The notes beneath the pieces were generated by a model. The model was not told the origin of the DNA and did not search any database. It worked only from the letters and a program-made list of their open reading frames with translations. The position numbers and the translations under genes are program-made. Of a stretch of 64,000 nt of DNA, positions 34,287-45,662 are shown piece after piece. How positions within the stretch are numbered: position 1 is the first letter of the stretch; every line of letters starts with the position of its first letter. Source of the DNA: Phanerochaete sordida (taxonomy: Eukaryota; Basidiomycota; Agaricomycetes; Polyporales; Phanerochaetaceae); the NCBI GenBank assembly GCA_019973155.2, contig BPQB01000021.1:124001-188000 (forward strand), in the 5' to 3' direction.

Positions 34287-35405
34287 CTATGTCATGTTGT
34301 CCCGAAATGATACCGACTCGTTCTCTGCTTCGTTCACGCCCGGCGCGCTGGGAATAGGCACGAGACGGAAGCCAACCCCTGCAGGCATGGTTCAGCGCCA
34401 GTGATCCCATGTATGTGACTACAGCTCACCTATATGCGCCATGAACCTATTCAGATTCTTCTCCCTCTGATCGACAGCGGTCAAGTCGTGGTCCCGCAGC
34501 AGCAGCTTGAGCATATCGTCTGCAGGTCCAGTGCGTCAGGTTCGCCTCGCCCGCTGGCATCTCAAAGCGCAGTCACTTGCCATCGTACGCGAACAGCGAA
34601 TGCAAGTTGTGCGGATACACGCCGCTCTTCGTCCCGTCCGGCTTCAGCACGACCGCGAGCTGGTCCTGCAAATTGTCCGTGCGCAAGATCGAGTTCTGGC
34701 GACGCGACTCGCTGCATACGCTTCAGCGCGCTGGCGCTGCGAACGAGCGGACCACGTACGAATTCATCAGCGCGTGCTTGACCTCGACGAGCTGCCGCTT
34801 GCTCTCGGCCGCCTGCTCGGGGAGCGTCACGGGGATGTGCTCGCGCAGCTGCAGGTCGACCTGCTCGCGGACCTGCCGCCGGAGCTCGCGCTTGATCTCG
34901 TCCTGGATGTGCGACCTGGCGGGGGCGCGCTGAGCATGCGCGCGCGGGCGTCGCGGACGGGGGGCGCAGAGACGCACTGGAGCTGCCGCGTCGCCTGGTC
35001 CTTGAGCTGCGCCTGGATGAGGTCCTTCACCTCCTGCATGCGCGCCTGCGTCTGCTTGTCCTGCCGCCGGATCTGCTTGCGCATGCCCTCGATCTGCGCC
35101 GCGGCGTCTTGCTGGCGGCGGTCGTCAGTGCTGGTTCGGGACTCTCGGGCGCGCGCGGGCACTTGCCATCGACGGGGAGAGCGCGGCGATCTTCGCCTGC
35201 TGCTCGTGCAGTGTGCGGAACTGCTGGCCGCTGCGGCGAGTGGGTGAGTGTATAAAGCAGAGGGAGATGGGCGCACTGACATCGTCGCCATCGTGGCCTT
35301 CGTGACACCTATCATTTCGCGAAGCTGCTCTGTGTTCGGTGTGGTAGCTGCAGCAGTAGCAACTTCATTGGCTTGTGGCGTTGTCTGCATGCCGATGGTC
35401 GCCAT
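34287..35405 (-). CDS. conserved coiled-coil protein, hypothetical
   Basis: This is a coiled-coil protein of a type I associate with mushroom-forming fungi; its function is unknown. It starts MATIGMQTTPQANEVATAAA at 35405. After an intron come GQQFRTLHEQQAKIAALSPS, then long charged helices QIEGMRKQIRRQDKQTQARM, QEVKDLIQAQLKDQATRQL, SHIQDEIKRELRRQVREQVD and PEQAAESKRQLVEVKHALMN. The C-terminal exons give SESRRQNSILRTDNLQDQLA, DMLKLLLRDHDLTAVDQREK and NLNRFMAHI, and end GVNEAENESVSFRDNMT at the stop 34289-34287. The intron at 34520-34580 must use a GC donor (G|GCAAGT) to keep frame, and the one near 35110-35165 probably does too. The other introns are GT-AG. Confidence 0.75.
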
Positions 35406-35695
35406 TGTGAATCGCTAGCCTGGCAGTGTTGGCAGAGAGAGATAGAGGATGCAGGGAGATAATCTTTCAGGGTCCATGCCACAGTCGACTTATATACGCC
35501 GCGGCCATGCATCACGTCTTTATCCTCGTGTATGCCTCGTGGTGCACGTCGTCCATCCGTTGACCTCATTGAGTTAGCGCAGGAACCTCACGAGAGGGAT
35601 GGGACATAGGATTGTCTACATACTCAAAAATCACTACTGATACACTCCGTTTTGGCTTGTAGTCTATTGCATCGCAGAGGGTCCTCTACAACATC
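35406..35695. other. spacer
   Basis: This is the 5' flank of the coiled-coil gene and the 3' flank of the dehydrogenase gene. Nothing else is seen. Confidence 0.4.
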
Positions 35696-36913
35696 TCGGG
35701 CACGATGTCGGAACCCTTGCCTTTCTGCAGGTAATCGAGCAGGTTAGTGAGTGCGCGGATCTCCATCTTCTTTTGCGAATCGCAGGTCTCGGTGCCCATG
35801 TGCGGGAGCAGCGTCGCGTTCGGAAAGTCGAAGAGACGCGGATTGACGGACGGCTCGTCGGGGTAGACGTCCAGACCAACGGCGCCGAGCTGACGAGGAA
35901 GACGAGGTCAAGATCGTCTCCCAAAACGATATCGGTCTGACTCACGTGTCCGTCCTCGAGCGCACGAATCATGGCAGCCTCGTCGATGACCTTGCCGCGC
36001 GCCGTGTTGACGATGACCGCGCCCTTCCTGAGCTTGCGGATCATGCCCTCGCCGACGAGGCCCTCGGTCTCCCTGCGGAGCGGGACGTGCACGCTGAGCA
36101 CGTCCGCCTGCGCGAGCATCTCGTCGAGGCGCTCCGCGGGGAAGTACTCGCACCACGCGGGCGCGTGCGCGTGCGGGCGGCGGTTGTGGTACACGACGCG
36201 CATCGGGAACGCGTGCGCGAGCTCCGCGAAGCGCAGGCCGATGCCGCCGAGCCCGAGGATCGCGACCGTGCGCCCCGTCGCGTCGTGCGCGTTGCCCGAG
36301 TGCAGCCCCGCCTTCCAGAGCCCGCTGCGCACGTTGCGCTCCGCCTTCGAGAACTGGCGCAGCGCGGAGATCATCAGGTAGAGCGCGGTCGTCGCCGTCG
36401 CGTCGTCGACGGCACCCGGTGTGTTGGAGACGATGATACCTGCGGCATTGTTAGTTCGAACTGAAACGCTTGGAGGCGTGGAGACAGTGGCGTACCCTTC
36501 TCTTTGCACCTCAGCACATCAATTTGGTCGTAGCCTGCACCGTTGTGCGCGATCCACTTCACACCAGTCTCGGCGAGCGCATCCACAATCTCCTGGTCGA
36601 AGATGCCGATGCGATCCGCAGAGAGATTATGCCTGTAGGTGCCGACGATGCCTGCGTACTTTCCGCCTGGCTTCAGGTTCTTCAGGAAGTCCGCGCGGTC
36701 AGGCGAGTCCATGATCTAGCAAGAGCCAACGTTCAACGATAGACTAGGAGCCATACGATACGCTACTCACGACGACATCCGCGACACCTGCAAACATCTG
36801 CTCACACTCCTTGTGTGCCCATGCGAGGTCTCCTGTGGCAGCCAAGCATGTCAGCTACAGTCCATCGCACACAGTGAGTTCGGACACGCACCGCATATCA
36901 TTACCCGAGTCAT
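35696..36913 (-). CDS. D-isomer-specific 2-hydroxyacid dehydrogenase (glyoxylate/hydroxypyruvate reductase-like)
   Basis: This is an NAD(P)H-dependent 2-oxoacid reductase. The first exon MTRVMICG (ATG 36913) joins DLAWAHKECEQMFAGVADVV, then IMDSPDRADFLKNLKPGGKY, VKWIAHNGAGYDQIDVLRCK and GIIVSNTPGAVDDATATTAL. The nucleotide-binding motif is AILGLGGIGLRFAELAHAF. The catalytic Arg is in VIVNTARGKVIDEAAMIRAL, the Glu in DVYPDEPSVN and the His in TLLPHMGTETCDSQKK. It ends GSDIVPEML at the stop 35698-35696. A TATAAAA at 37035-37041 on the minus strand lies about 120 bp upstream. The family includes yeast Gor1 and D-mandelate dehydrogenases; the true substrate cannot be told. Confidence 0.88.
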
Positions 36914-38062
36914 CTCTTCTGTGGTGTTGTTGCGTAGTGCTCTAGGTGTGGTGTGGTGTCGTACAAGGACGAAACGCGGGATCGATCTGGCGTCGAGCTC
37001 GAAAGGTATGACTCTGTACGACCCTGGGGCGGCCTTTTATATGCTCCCGAGCGGGAGTCTGGCCCGGACGTCCCGCCGCCGCCGTCTGTGTACTATACCC
37101 GGAAAATCGAGGTTCCGGCGAACGTCGAACGCCAAGGGTGTGTCTGTCGGGCGAAGGGAAGGCACAGGCGGGTGCATATGATCGACCACGCTCGTGGAGG
37201 GCCCATGGCACCGGACCGGACAGCCGAAGGGGGACATGGGCCAAGAACTATCGAGCTCGTCGTCGTCCACGTCGTCCGAGAGGCCCAGCAAAGCATTCGA
37301 TGTCGTGGCAGTGGAAAAGGTCGATGTGAGGCAGCATCGCGACTGGACGGAAGCGGAGGAAGTGATGCCAACTGGATGTCAACGAGGCTCAAGCGCGTGC
37401 GCAGAATCACCGCCGCTGCCTACATATCCCCCCCATTTCGTGCGTGCATAATCGACGTGTCTCATGTATTTTATTTTGCCATCATATCGACTCTCTTATG
37501 AGGGCCGGTCACGGCAGAGCTGCGTGTAGTTTGTATTTGCGAGGAAGAGCTGACTATACAAGTGACTATATCCTCTTATGGCATGCTTACGTACACAAGT
37601 CTCCCCTCGCTCGCCCATCTTGTCTCCGTCCTTCATCGACATCCTCCAGAGTCCAAGACCTCAGACTCAGCATGCGCACATTGTAGCGCTACTGACGCGG
37701 ACGCCGTGTTACCGTAAACGGTGAATATTATGCATATTCTCTCTACAGGTACGCGGTCACGTGCGGCGCGTTTCAAGCCCAATATTCACGATCTCGTCGA
37801 CGCCAACGACGTCCACTGGTAAGAACCCAATATTTGCGGTGCGGCTTTTGCGTACTCACAACTTCCGAAATTGGTATCGTATGGAGGGGCCGCGACGTGT
37901 CGATGGGCATCTCGACGCCGCTGCTGTCGTCGACGCGTTGATGTCCCCTGGTCGTGGCACACTTCCCCCAACATTTGTTAGCGCATGATTTGGAGCTCGC
38001 TGACGTTAAAAGTGTTCCCTTCGCAGCAACCTCACATATGCAATTCAAAGCCCTAGGTTGGT
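36914..38062. other. spacer with the dehydrogenase promoter
   Basis: A minus-strand TATAAAA lies at 37035-37041. Short open frames on both strands (for example 37761-37988 plus, 37786-37974 minus) do not resemble known proteins, and no consistent splice set was found. Nothing else is supported. Confidence 0.4.
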
Positions 38063-38835
38063 CTAGCTGCTCCCTTCTTTCTTAACCATGGCGCGTTTCC
38101 TGCGCGACCTTCCCGGACTATCCTCCTCAGCCTTCACCGCCGCCGGTACGTCCTCCTCGCGCTTCCGCTTGCCCTGCGACGCGCCTGCGCTGACCGGCGG
38201 CCGCACAGGCTCGGGCCGCTTGTGCTCGTTGCCGCGATAGAAGATGAGGTCGAGCAGCGCGCGCAGATCGCGCTCGTCGTCCTCGCGCAGCTCCGTCATC
38301 CCTCCGACGTTGAGCGAGCATTTGAGATCGGGTAACATCCTCTTGATGAATTGTTCCTTGAGCTCCTCTATAGTGAAGCTCTCTACCTCTGGGGAGGGTA
38401 TCTTGGAGAAGCTCTGCTCTGGCCACCCTTGGTTAGGCAGCTTGGCAGGGCTAGATCGATTTTGACGACGAGGTTGGCCCTGAGCACGAGGTTCTGACTT
38501 GACCTCGTCTCGCGCCTCCCTGATGAGGTGTTCTGCGTGACGGTGAGTAATTGTGCAGTTTCCGTGGCTCTGTACGACGCTCACGAAGTTCGCCTTGCGC
38601 CACTCGTCCGGATTCATAGCAGGCTAGTATCGCCGCCTTCATCACATCTTGGGCGCTGTTCGCCTTCACCTTGGGTAGTTGCTGAGGTTGGGTTAATCAG
38701 CTCTCTGCGCTTGCTGAATTAACATCCGCGTTTCGGACCACGCACCTTAGCTATATACTGTAGCTGTTTGTAGGTGAGCGTGTCGATGGCCGCCTCTATA
38801 AGCTCGGGCTGCTCTTCGTCCGGTTGCGTCGACAT
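38063..38835 (-). CDS. basic, probably nuclear protein of unknown function
   Basis: I do not recognise a family. The ATG at 38835 opens MSTQPDEEQPELIEAAIDTL and TYKQLQYIAK, which resembles the first helix of a SAP-type domain. Two introns (the second of 46 nt, GTGAAG..ACTAG) lead to QLPK and PAMNPDEWRKANFVSVVQSH. The long last exon has IREARDEVKSEPRAQGQPRR, FTIEELKEQFIKRMLPDLKC, DDERDLRALLDLIFYRGNEH and a tail rich in Lys and Arg (QGKRKREEDV, SRRKRAMVKKEGSS), typical of nuclear localisation signals. The stop is at 38065-38063. Nuclear location is inferred from the basic tail only. Confidence 0.6.
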
Positions 38836-39368
38836 GAAGGCTGAATAGAACGCGGAGAAGGTCGAGGACGTCGATGAAGAGAGATAGAGGTACGTTTCTA
38901 GAGGGGTTCGAACGGCCAAAGGCCCTCGAGCTTTTATTTGTAGGGCGAGCGAGTGGCACCCTATCACAGGCGATTCTGCAATCCTTTGAGCACTTCGTGA
39001 ATGCGCCCATGTGATGAGTGGCCCTGGTCACAGCTCAGATTCTTTCATGGACGCTTTGTGACGGTCGCGGATCGCTTTCTCCGAGAACAAGCAGAGAGTT
39101 TCAGGGACGCTAGATTTATTGTGCTCTGACGGTGGCCTCATCTGGAGGCATTTATTTGCAAGTCCTGCGTCGAGCTAGGTCAGTTACTCAGGCTGTAGAC
39201 AGGTGTTTGAGCTTCGTCGTACTCGGGCGTTGCACTGGCAGGAAGCTTTGGTGGGGAAAAATGTAGAGTGAAGATTGGTCTAGTAATTACATACATCTCA
39301 CATATCAATACATCGATAACCGTCTATTACTACATGCCAGAGAGGAAAGAAAATCGTCTGCAAGGTCC
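38836..39368. other. spacer downstream of PAL
   Basis: AT-rich sequence just left of the PAL stop, probably its 3' untranslated region, together with the promoter of the preceding minus-strand gene. No gene is seen. Confidence 0.4.
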
Positions 39369-41812
39369 CTAAGCCTCGGTCGCCTTCAGCGTCTTGACGA
39401 GCTGCATGACGGTGCCGTGCATCTTGCCGTCGCGGATCGCCTCGTGGATCGTCGCGATGTTGCTGCCAATGACGCCGTCCTCGACGCCGGGGCCCATCTC
39501 GAAGTTGTGCAGGTTCTCGCGCCCGTGCATGGGCACGCCGAGCGCGACGCGCACGAACTCGTACACCGGGCGCGTCTTGCCGAGGTACTTGCTCGCGGGC
39601 GCAGGGCCGCGCTCGCCCTCGAGGTACTGCGTGCGCAGGCCCGTGAGCGCGTCCGCCGCGCGCGCGGCGAGCTCTGCGCGGAACGCGGTGATGTTCGCGA
39701 GCTCGGGCGCGAGCGCCGCGTCGGCGGACAGGAAGTCGACGAGCGGCGTCGTCGTCGCGGCCGCGACGCCGGTCATGCGCGCCTTGCAGTCGGCGGAGCT
39801 CGAGGTGTTGACGGCGCGGAAGACGGTGCGCTCGAGGATCGGGAGCAGGACGTCCGCGCGCGTGGCCGCGGTCGGGAAGTACTTGGGCAGGAGCTCGCGG
39901 ACGACCGCGGAGAGCGACGAGTGTAGGTCGTTGTGCAGCGCGCGGAGGTCGAGCGCCTGGCAGAGCACGTACAGGTAGCTCGCTGTGAGGAGCGAGAGCA
40001 CGTCGAGCGCGGAGATCGTGTAGCGCGCAGAGATGAGCGCGAGCGAGTTGACGGCCTGGTTGTGCATCTCGGCGGACTGAATGTGCGTCGAGACGGGGCT
40101 CGCGAGGAAGCCGAGCTCGCCCACGTACGCGGCGAGGTGGATGTCGATGCCCTTGGCGAAGTAGTTGTGCGACGGGTCGGTGGCAGCGAGGTTAGGCGGC
40201 AGGCCGCGGTTCATCATCGGGTTGATGAGCTCGGTCGCCTGGGCAAACAGGAGCTTGCCGATGTGGTGAATGGCCAGACGGGTCTTCTCCATGGCGTTCG
40301 TGACAGCCATGGCCTGGAAGTTGCCGCCGTGGTGCACGACACCGGTCTCTCCGTCGATGAGCGGGTTGTCGGTCGCTACGCGTGTGGGTCAGCAGGGGTG
40401 GAGAACAGAATCAACGATGCGCTTACTGGAGTTGCACTCAAGAGTGACCGACTCGTGGGCAGACAAGATATCCTCGATCTGGGGACCGAGGAACTGTGCG
40501 GCGGTGCGGAGGGGGTAGCGGTCCTGGCGGAGCTCGCCCTCGTCCTCGGCAATGTGCACCTCGTCCTCTGCCTTGACGGCCATCTGCGAGTCCTCGAGGA
40601 GCGTCCGGACGACGCGGGCGACCTCGACCTGGCCGGGGTGCGGGCGGGCGGTGTCGTGGATGAAGGAGTCGAAGGAGCCAATAGCGCCGATCATGGCCTC
40701 CGTGCCCATCGCCGTGCAGACCTGGGCGAGCAGCGAGAGGTGGACGGCCTCATTGAGAGCGAGCGCGCCGACGGAGGCCGAGAACGCGGTGCCGTTCAGG
40801 ATGCCGAGGTGCTCCTTGGATGAGAGCGGGATCGGGGCGACACCGTGGCTGGCGAGCGCGACGTTCGCGGGCTGGATGCGGCGCGCGCCGAAGGCAGCAG
40901 GGCCGTCAAAAACGCGGATAGCTGGGCTGCCGATGAGAGTTCCGGCGATGTAGGACAAAGGCGACAGATCTGTGACCAGGCGATTGGGTCAGACACAGGC
41001 GCTTGGAACAAAGCGTGGCAGACTAACCTCCGGACGCTGAGATGCTACCACGCAGCGGGACCAGCGGCGTGATGTTCTCGCGCAGCAGCTCGCCCATCTT
41101 CTCGATAAGCTCCCAGCGGACACCAGAGTGGCCACGGATGAGGGAGTTCATGCGGATAAGGATGGCGCCGCGGACCCATGCCTCGGGCATGCTGGTCGTG
41201 GCCAGGGGGTCACCGAGGGGGAGAGCTGAGAGCGGTGCGTCTGTCTGCGTTGGCAGGACGCCGACGTGCTGGTGCTGGAGGAGTGCATGGCCGAGCTGGA
41301 GCGGGTCGCTTGTGCGGGTATCGGCTGCGCAGGGTCGATGAGTCGAAGCGTAGTCGGGCAAGATTGACATGACACGTACCGCTGCCTCCGAAGCCCGTGC
41401 TGACTCCGTACACGCTGCGCTGGGTGCTGACCTTGTCCACGATCACGCGCCTGCTCTGCAGAACGCGCTCGCGGGTCTCAGGGTTCTCGTCGAGGGCGAC
41501 CGCGGCGCCAAAGCGCGCCGTAGCGGCGACAGCGGGGATACTGAGGTTGTGCCCGTCGACGATGACTGCCTTGCCTTCCCTGTGCATACATTTAGACAAG
41601 CTGACGGGTTGAGGAGGTGAGGGCACGTACCTGTAAGCTTGTATTTCGTCGTACGCCTCGACGAACTTGTCCAGGAGCTCGGGCTTCCTCTCTGTTGAAG
41701 GAGAGGCATGCCCGCTGGACGCGGCGGCATTGGTAGAGGGGTATATGGCAGAGCTCTTGCGGCTCTGGGCGTAGCCGTTGCCGTTGGAGTAGTAGTCGAC
41801 GCGGGCGGGCAT
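39369..41812 (-). CDS. PAL: phenylalanine ammonia-lyase
   Basis: The enzyme deaminates L-phenylalanine to trans-cinnamate without an added cofactor. It starts [20 protein letters not shown] at 41812. Landmarks are [34 protein letters not shown] with the catalytic Tyr loop, [20 protein letters not shown], and GSISASG joined to [20 protein letters not shown], whose Ala-Ser-Gly forms the MIO prosthetic group. Further motifs are [20 protein letters not shown] and [20 protein letters not shown]. The C-terminal part includes [20 protein letters not shown]. About five introns are present. The stop is at 39371-39369. A TATAAAA at 41921-41927 lies about 110 bp upstream. In basidiomycetes the enzyme feeds phenylpropanoid metabolism or phenylalanine catabolism. 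Confidence 0.96.
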
Positions 41813-44790
41813 ACTAGCACTGTTGAAGTGTGGAGGACTGGGGAGCGCGAGTAGAGGGAGAGCTCTCTGGAACTACTGGGGAGGAGGAGATGGTGGAAGT
41901 CTGGGACAGGTAGGGGTGCATTTTATAGCCTTGCGGATGTGATCTGGAAGGAGGGGGAGGATGACATGTTTCTTGGGAAATGCGGGCAGGGCCAACCAGT
42001 CCAGTCCTGGGGATCTAATCTTGGAATAGCCAAATCTGGGAGGTTCGTATAGAAGCCGAAACAGACCGCAACCTCCGTCGGGTTCAGTCTCACGGCCGGA
42101 TCCACTATTCGGTGACCTATCTGTCCCATTACGCAGTCGGAAGGCAAAGTTAAATTCAAAATCGTGACAAGATTGGTTGTGGAAACAGACTGTTCTGGCC
42201 CATTTGAACCCGTTCTCCGCACGAGATAGCGAGCGGAGGATACACCAGTCGGCTGCCTCTAAGAAAGCATTAGATCCGCCCGGTCGGCCACCGAGCTATC
42301 TTGTTCTCTGACCTGCCACGCTAAACCCAAGCTGCATGTAACAACCATCTGGTCTGTTCGATGTAACCATCCAGATCAGGTCGATACTGCACTGCAGTGA
42401 TCAACAAGCGATGTTTGCCTGTAGGTGCGATACAGCCTCGAGTGCCGACAGAGTCATCTCCAAGGTTCATAGAAGAGAAAGAACGACCATCTACAGGTTC
42501 TGTCCAGATAAGCCATGCACTGCAAATATCATTGCCACCAAGGACGAGGACAGGGGACACGCGCTTCCTGGTGTGACTCGCCGATGCGGTCCATTGCTGT
42601 GGCTTTGACGATGTACTCGCCTTCCCATACCATTTCCATGGCTGCAATACAGATCGTCGACACCAACCGGGACCCCCTCGGGATTCGGTGTCCAAGAAGG
42701 TGCAAATGTTCGGCGGCCTGACAGCGGCGACGTGGCCAGGACTGCGCCCACATTCTCACGCCGAGCTTACACCCGACTTCGCCTCGGACAGGAAAGTGCG
42801 CCTTTTCTCGATGTGCGAATTCAACGGACGCTATGTCAGATCGCACTAGGCACAATGTGCACACCGCCCATGTCGCGCCAGCCGTCCAGCGTGGCACTGC
42901 GCGCGGACACTTATGGTCGTCCTAGGTGTAATCTCCGGGCGCGGGGCCCCTTGGGGCTGCTCGGGAGCCGCCCTGCGTTCGCCGAGACGAGGATGCATGT
43001 CCGGGCTCACAGCACCCTGGGACCATTTGCAGCCGCCATGGCTTCCCCGTAGGCCCGCCGTGCAATGCAGCGCCAGGCGTGTTGGGCATGGGGACACGCG
43101 TCGCACCGCGCGCGCAGCAGCATGCCCTGCAGATCTCCAGGCCGCCGCGCCCCCCGCCCCGCGGCCAGCGCGCGCGCGAGCGGTGCGGCGCATTACGTCC
43201 CCTCGACGCGATATGCACCCCAGTCTTGTTCCGCAGGCGAGGACCGCGGACGTGACCCTCGCTAGCGCAGGCCAGCACGCGCCGCCCAGGCGCGCCTGAC
43301 CGCGGGCACGGCGGCTGCGGTGGTGCGCATTCCACAGCAATACAGTCGCTGTATTCCGATTTTCCTGCCAGCCTGCGCGGAGGCCAGTGCCTTGCGGCCC
43401 CGCCGTTGTCGCCAGCCGCGAGCGCCATGCTCCGGCCGGGGGCCTCTCGCTCGAGCACATGCCGCGAGCCACTGAGAGTCACCAGCCAAATCGCACACCA
43501 CACGACCCTGCGCGAATTAGCAGTGGGTGGTTCTGATGACGAAGACTGCAGGTATCTGAACTCTGGGGTGGCGGCTCACCTCTTCGCTTGGGGCCGGGAG
43601 GCCCAACGTGCACTGGGTGCAACGCGTTATCTGACGCGTGCTGCGAGGCGCCTGCAAGGGTAATTTGAGCGTACACAGTTTATGGCTCCTGTCTCGACTT
43701 TCTGTGTCGAAGTGAGCTAAGATTAAGCCGTCGGGCTATCAGGAAGGAGCCATCGCACGCGCTGCAGCCTGCCTGCCGGCTGGCCATTAGTCGTCCAGAG
43801 GATAGTCAGCTATCCTCTCCGGATGGCCAGGCACAGAGCCTACAAGGCAGTTATCTGGTAAGCACGAACTCTATGCTCTCTAGACATCGCGATATCCGCG
43901 TCGGAGCATCTAAACGATAGTAGTTACGTCCTGGACATCGCAGTATGAGCAAAGCCCGGGTGTGACGTGGACGCACGTTCCGATGAAGTCCGCGATGGCT
44001 GATTTTGACAACGTTCGAAGCATAACCACCCCTGCTGCGGGAGAAGTAGAGGGCGCATGCACCGCTGATGGCCCGGAGTGTCCTGTCACCGTCAACACCA
44101 CGAGCACATCGTAGAAATCGTGGCTAACCACGCAGAAACAAGGGCCGGCACGGAAGATGATCATGTCTTGCCCAGCCTTCCTGCAGACAGCTGGCCGTGT
44201 CTTGCAAGAAAAATCACTCCGGTACAGCGCCACAAAGTACTCGAGGTTGCCATGCAGCAGCCATGGACTTCATTTGGGACATCCAGCTTCCTAAGTGCCT
44301 GCTATGGGATCTGTAACACCTAGGGCATAGCCCAGCATCGATAAGACGCAGCATAATTACAGACAGACTAGTAAATACCTTCCTATAATGTCCCTTGAGT
44401 TAGGACTCGAATTCTGGAGACGAGAGAGCTGTCAAGTAAGTACCGGCATCACCGTTCCCCGAGACTCGCGCCGATCGGTCCCGCCACAGCATGTACGGCT
44501 ACGCCGTAAGACAGAACCTAACATACCAACGGAAGCCCGATGCCACCTGTCAGAACTGTGACTCGTTGCGGGGCTGCGCGGGCGGAAGAAGGACATGGTA
44601 GTTGGAATCGAGTCACCGCGAAGGCGCGGCGGGAACACTGGCGCCTAGTACGCCACCATGCCGACGCTCCCCGATTTGGCAGGATACCACGTGGTGACAC
44701 AGTTTCTCAGTAAGCGCCCCAGCATCTCTTCCCCAGTCTTCACCGTCCTCGACGTTCCGTCCGTCCAACCGACCCCCAATCTTCGTAAAC
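41813..44790. other. nearly 3-kb stretch without a recognised gene
   Basis: The left end is the PAL promoter with TATAAAA at 41921-41927. The part at about 42880-43470 is very GC- and CpG-rich and keeps long frames open on both strands, but they are Ala/Arg/Gly-rich, overlap one another and resemble nothing. A hairpin sits at 43780-43830. The right end is the FCF1 5' flank. No start-to-stop gene could be supported. Confidence 0.4.
43780..43830. repeat. imperfect hairpin
   Basis: The centre is a perfect palindrome GAGGATAG-TCAG-CTATCCTC (43798-43817). Outside it CTGGCCAT (43780-43787) pairs with ATGGCCAG (43823-43830). The arms between are partly paired. It could fold into a stem-loop in DNA or RNA. 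No neighbouring coding sequence explains it. Confidence 0.6.
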
Positions 44791-45662
44791 ATGGTATGTT
44801 GCACTGTAGCTGGCTGATATTGCGCTGCTAACGCGACAGTGGTACAGGGAAAGGCGAAGAAAACCCGCAAGTTCGCGACCGTCAAGCGGATGCTGAACCC
44901 CAATGACAGCCGGCTGTGCGTAACCCTTTGTGAACTGTTGTCACCCACGACTGAGGCTGTGGCGCTTTTTGCAGGAAGGAGAACCAAGCAAAGCAGGCGA
45001 AAAAGGAGGCAGAGGCAAAGGAGAAGGCTGAGCGTCGTGTGTACGTCCCGAGCCTCTCGTGTGCCGGAGGAGAATGAGCCGGCTAACCCCTGCACAGGAC
45101 GCAGGTCGCATCATCTCTGTTCTTGCAGCACAACGACGCCCTTGTACCGCCATACCGTGTCCTCATCGATACCAACTTCATCAACTTTTCTCTTCAGAAC
45201 AAGCTCGAGCTCATCAGCGGCATGATGGACTGCCTGTTCGCCAAATGTGAGCAATCTCACTGCGCGACCGCGCTTCCGAGCAAGACATTGACTCTCGCCT
45301 ATAGGCATACCGTGCGTCACAGACTGTGTCATGGCGGAGCTGGAGAAGCTCGGGCACCGGTATCGCGTCGCTTTGAGGTACGCATGCAACGTTCCTCTGT
45401 GGTCCGCCGTCCCTCATCACCTGCTCTCCCCCAAAGGATTGCACGGGACCCTCGCTTCGAACGCCTCGCTTGCTCACACTCTGGAACATACGCCGATGAC
45501 TGTCTCGTGCAGCGGGTCACGGCACACCGGTGTTTTATTGTCGCCACTTGCGATAGAGAATTGCGGAGACGCATCCGCAAGATCCCTGGTGTCCCCCTGA
45601 TGTACATTGTCAGGCGGCGGTACGCCATTGAGCGGCTGCCCGATCAGGGTGCGCCCGTATAG
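44791..45662 (+). CDS. FCF1: rRNA-processing PIN endonuclease Fcf1/Utp24
   Basis: This is the SSU processome nuclease that cleaves pre-rRNA at sites A1 and A2 in the nucleolus. The first coding exon is just ATG (44791-44793), followed by a 54-nt intron (GTATGT..ACAG) and GKAKKTRKFATVKRMLNPND. Further exons give LKENQAKQAKKEAEAKEKAE, then QHNDALVPPYRVLIDTNFIN with the first PIN Asp, FSLQNKLELISGMMDCLFAK, CVTDCVMAELEKLGHRYRVA, RFERLACSHSGTYADDCLVQ and CFIVATCDRELRRRIRKIPG with the other acidic residues. It ends RYAIERLPDQGAPV at the stop 45660-45662. All family motifs are present. Confidence 0.95.

Noticed and set aside
37761..37988. Short plus-strand ORF and an overlapping minus-strand ORF in the spacer before the basic nuclear protein gene
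   Set aside because: Neither has a consistent splice set or family resemblance, and both are open over the same bases.
39417..40823. Long plus-strand open frames (169 and 296 codons)
   Set aside because: They are antisense to PAL exons and are Arg/Glu/Val-rich shadows of the real reading frame.
42846..43472. 208-codon minus-strand open frame in the gene-free gap, with overlapping plus-strand frames
   Set aside because: Very high GC, Ala/Arg/Gly composition, open in several frames at once, no family resemblance and no splice logic. Not accepted as a gene.
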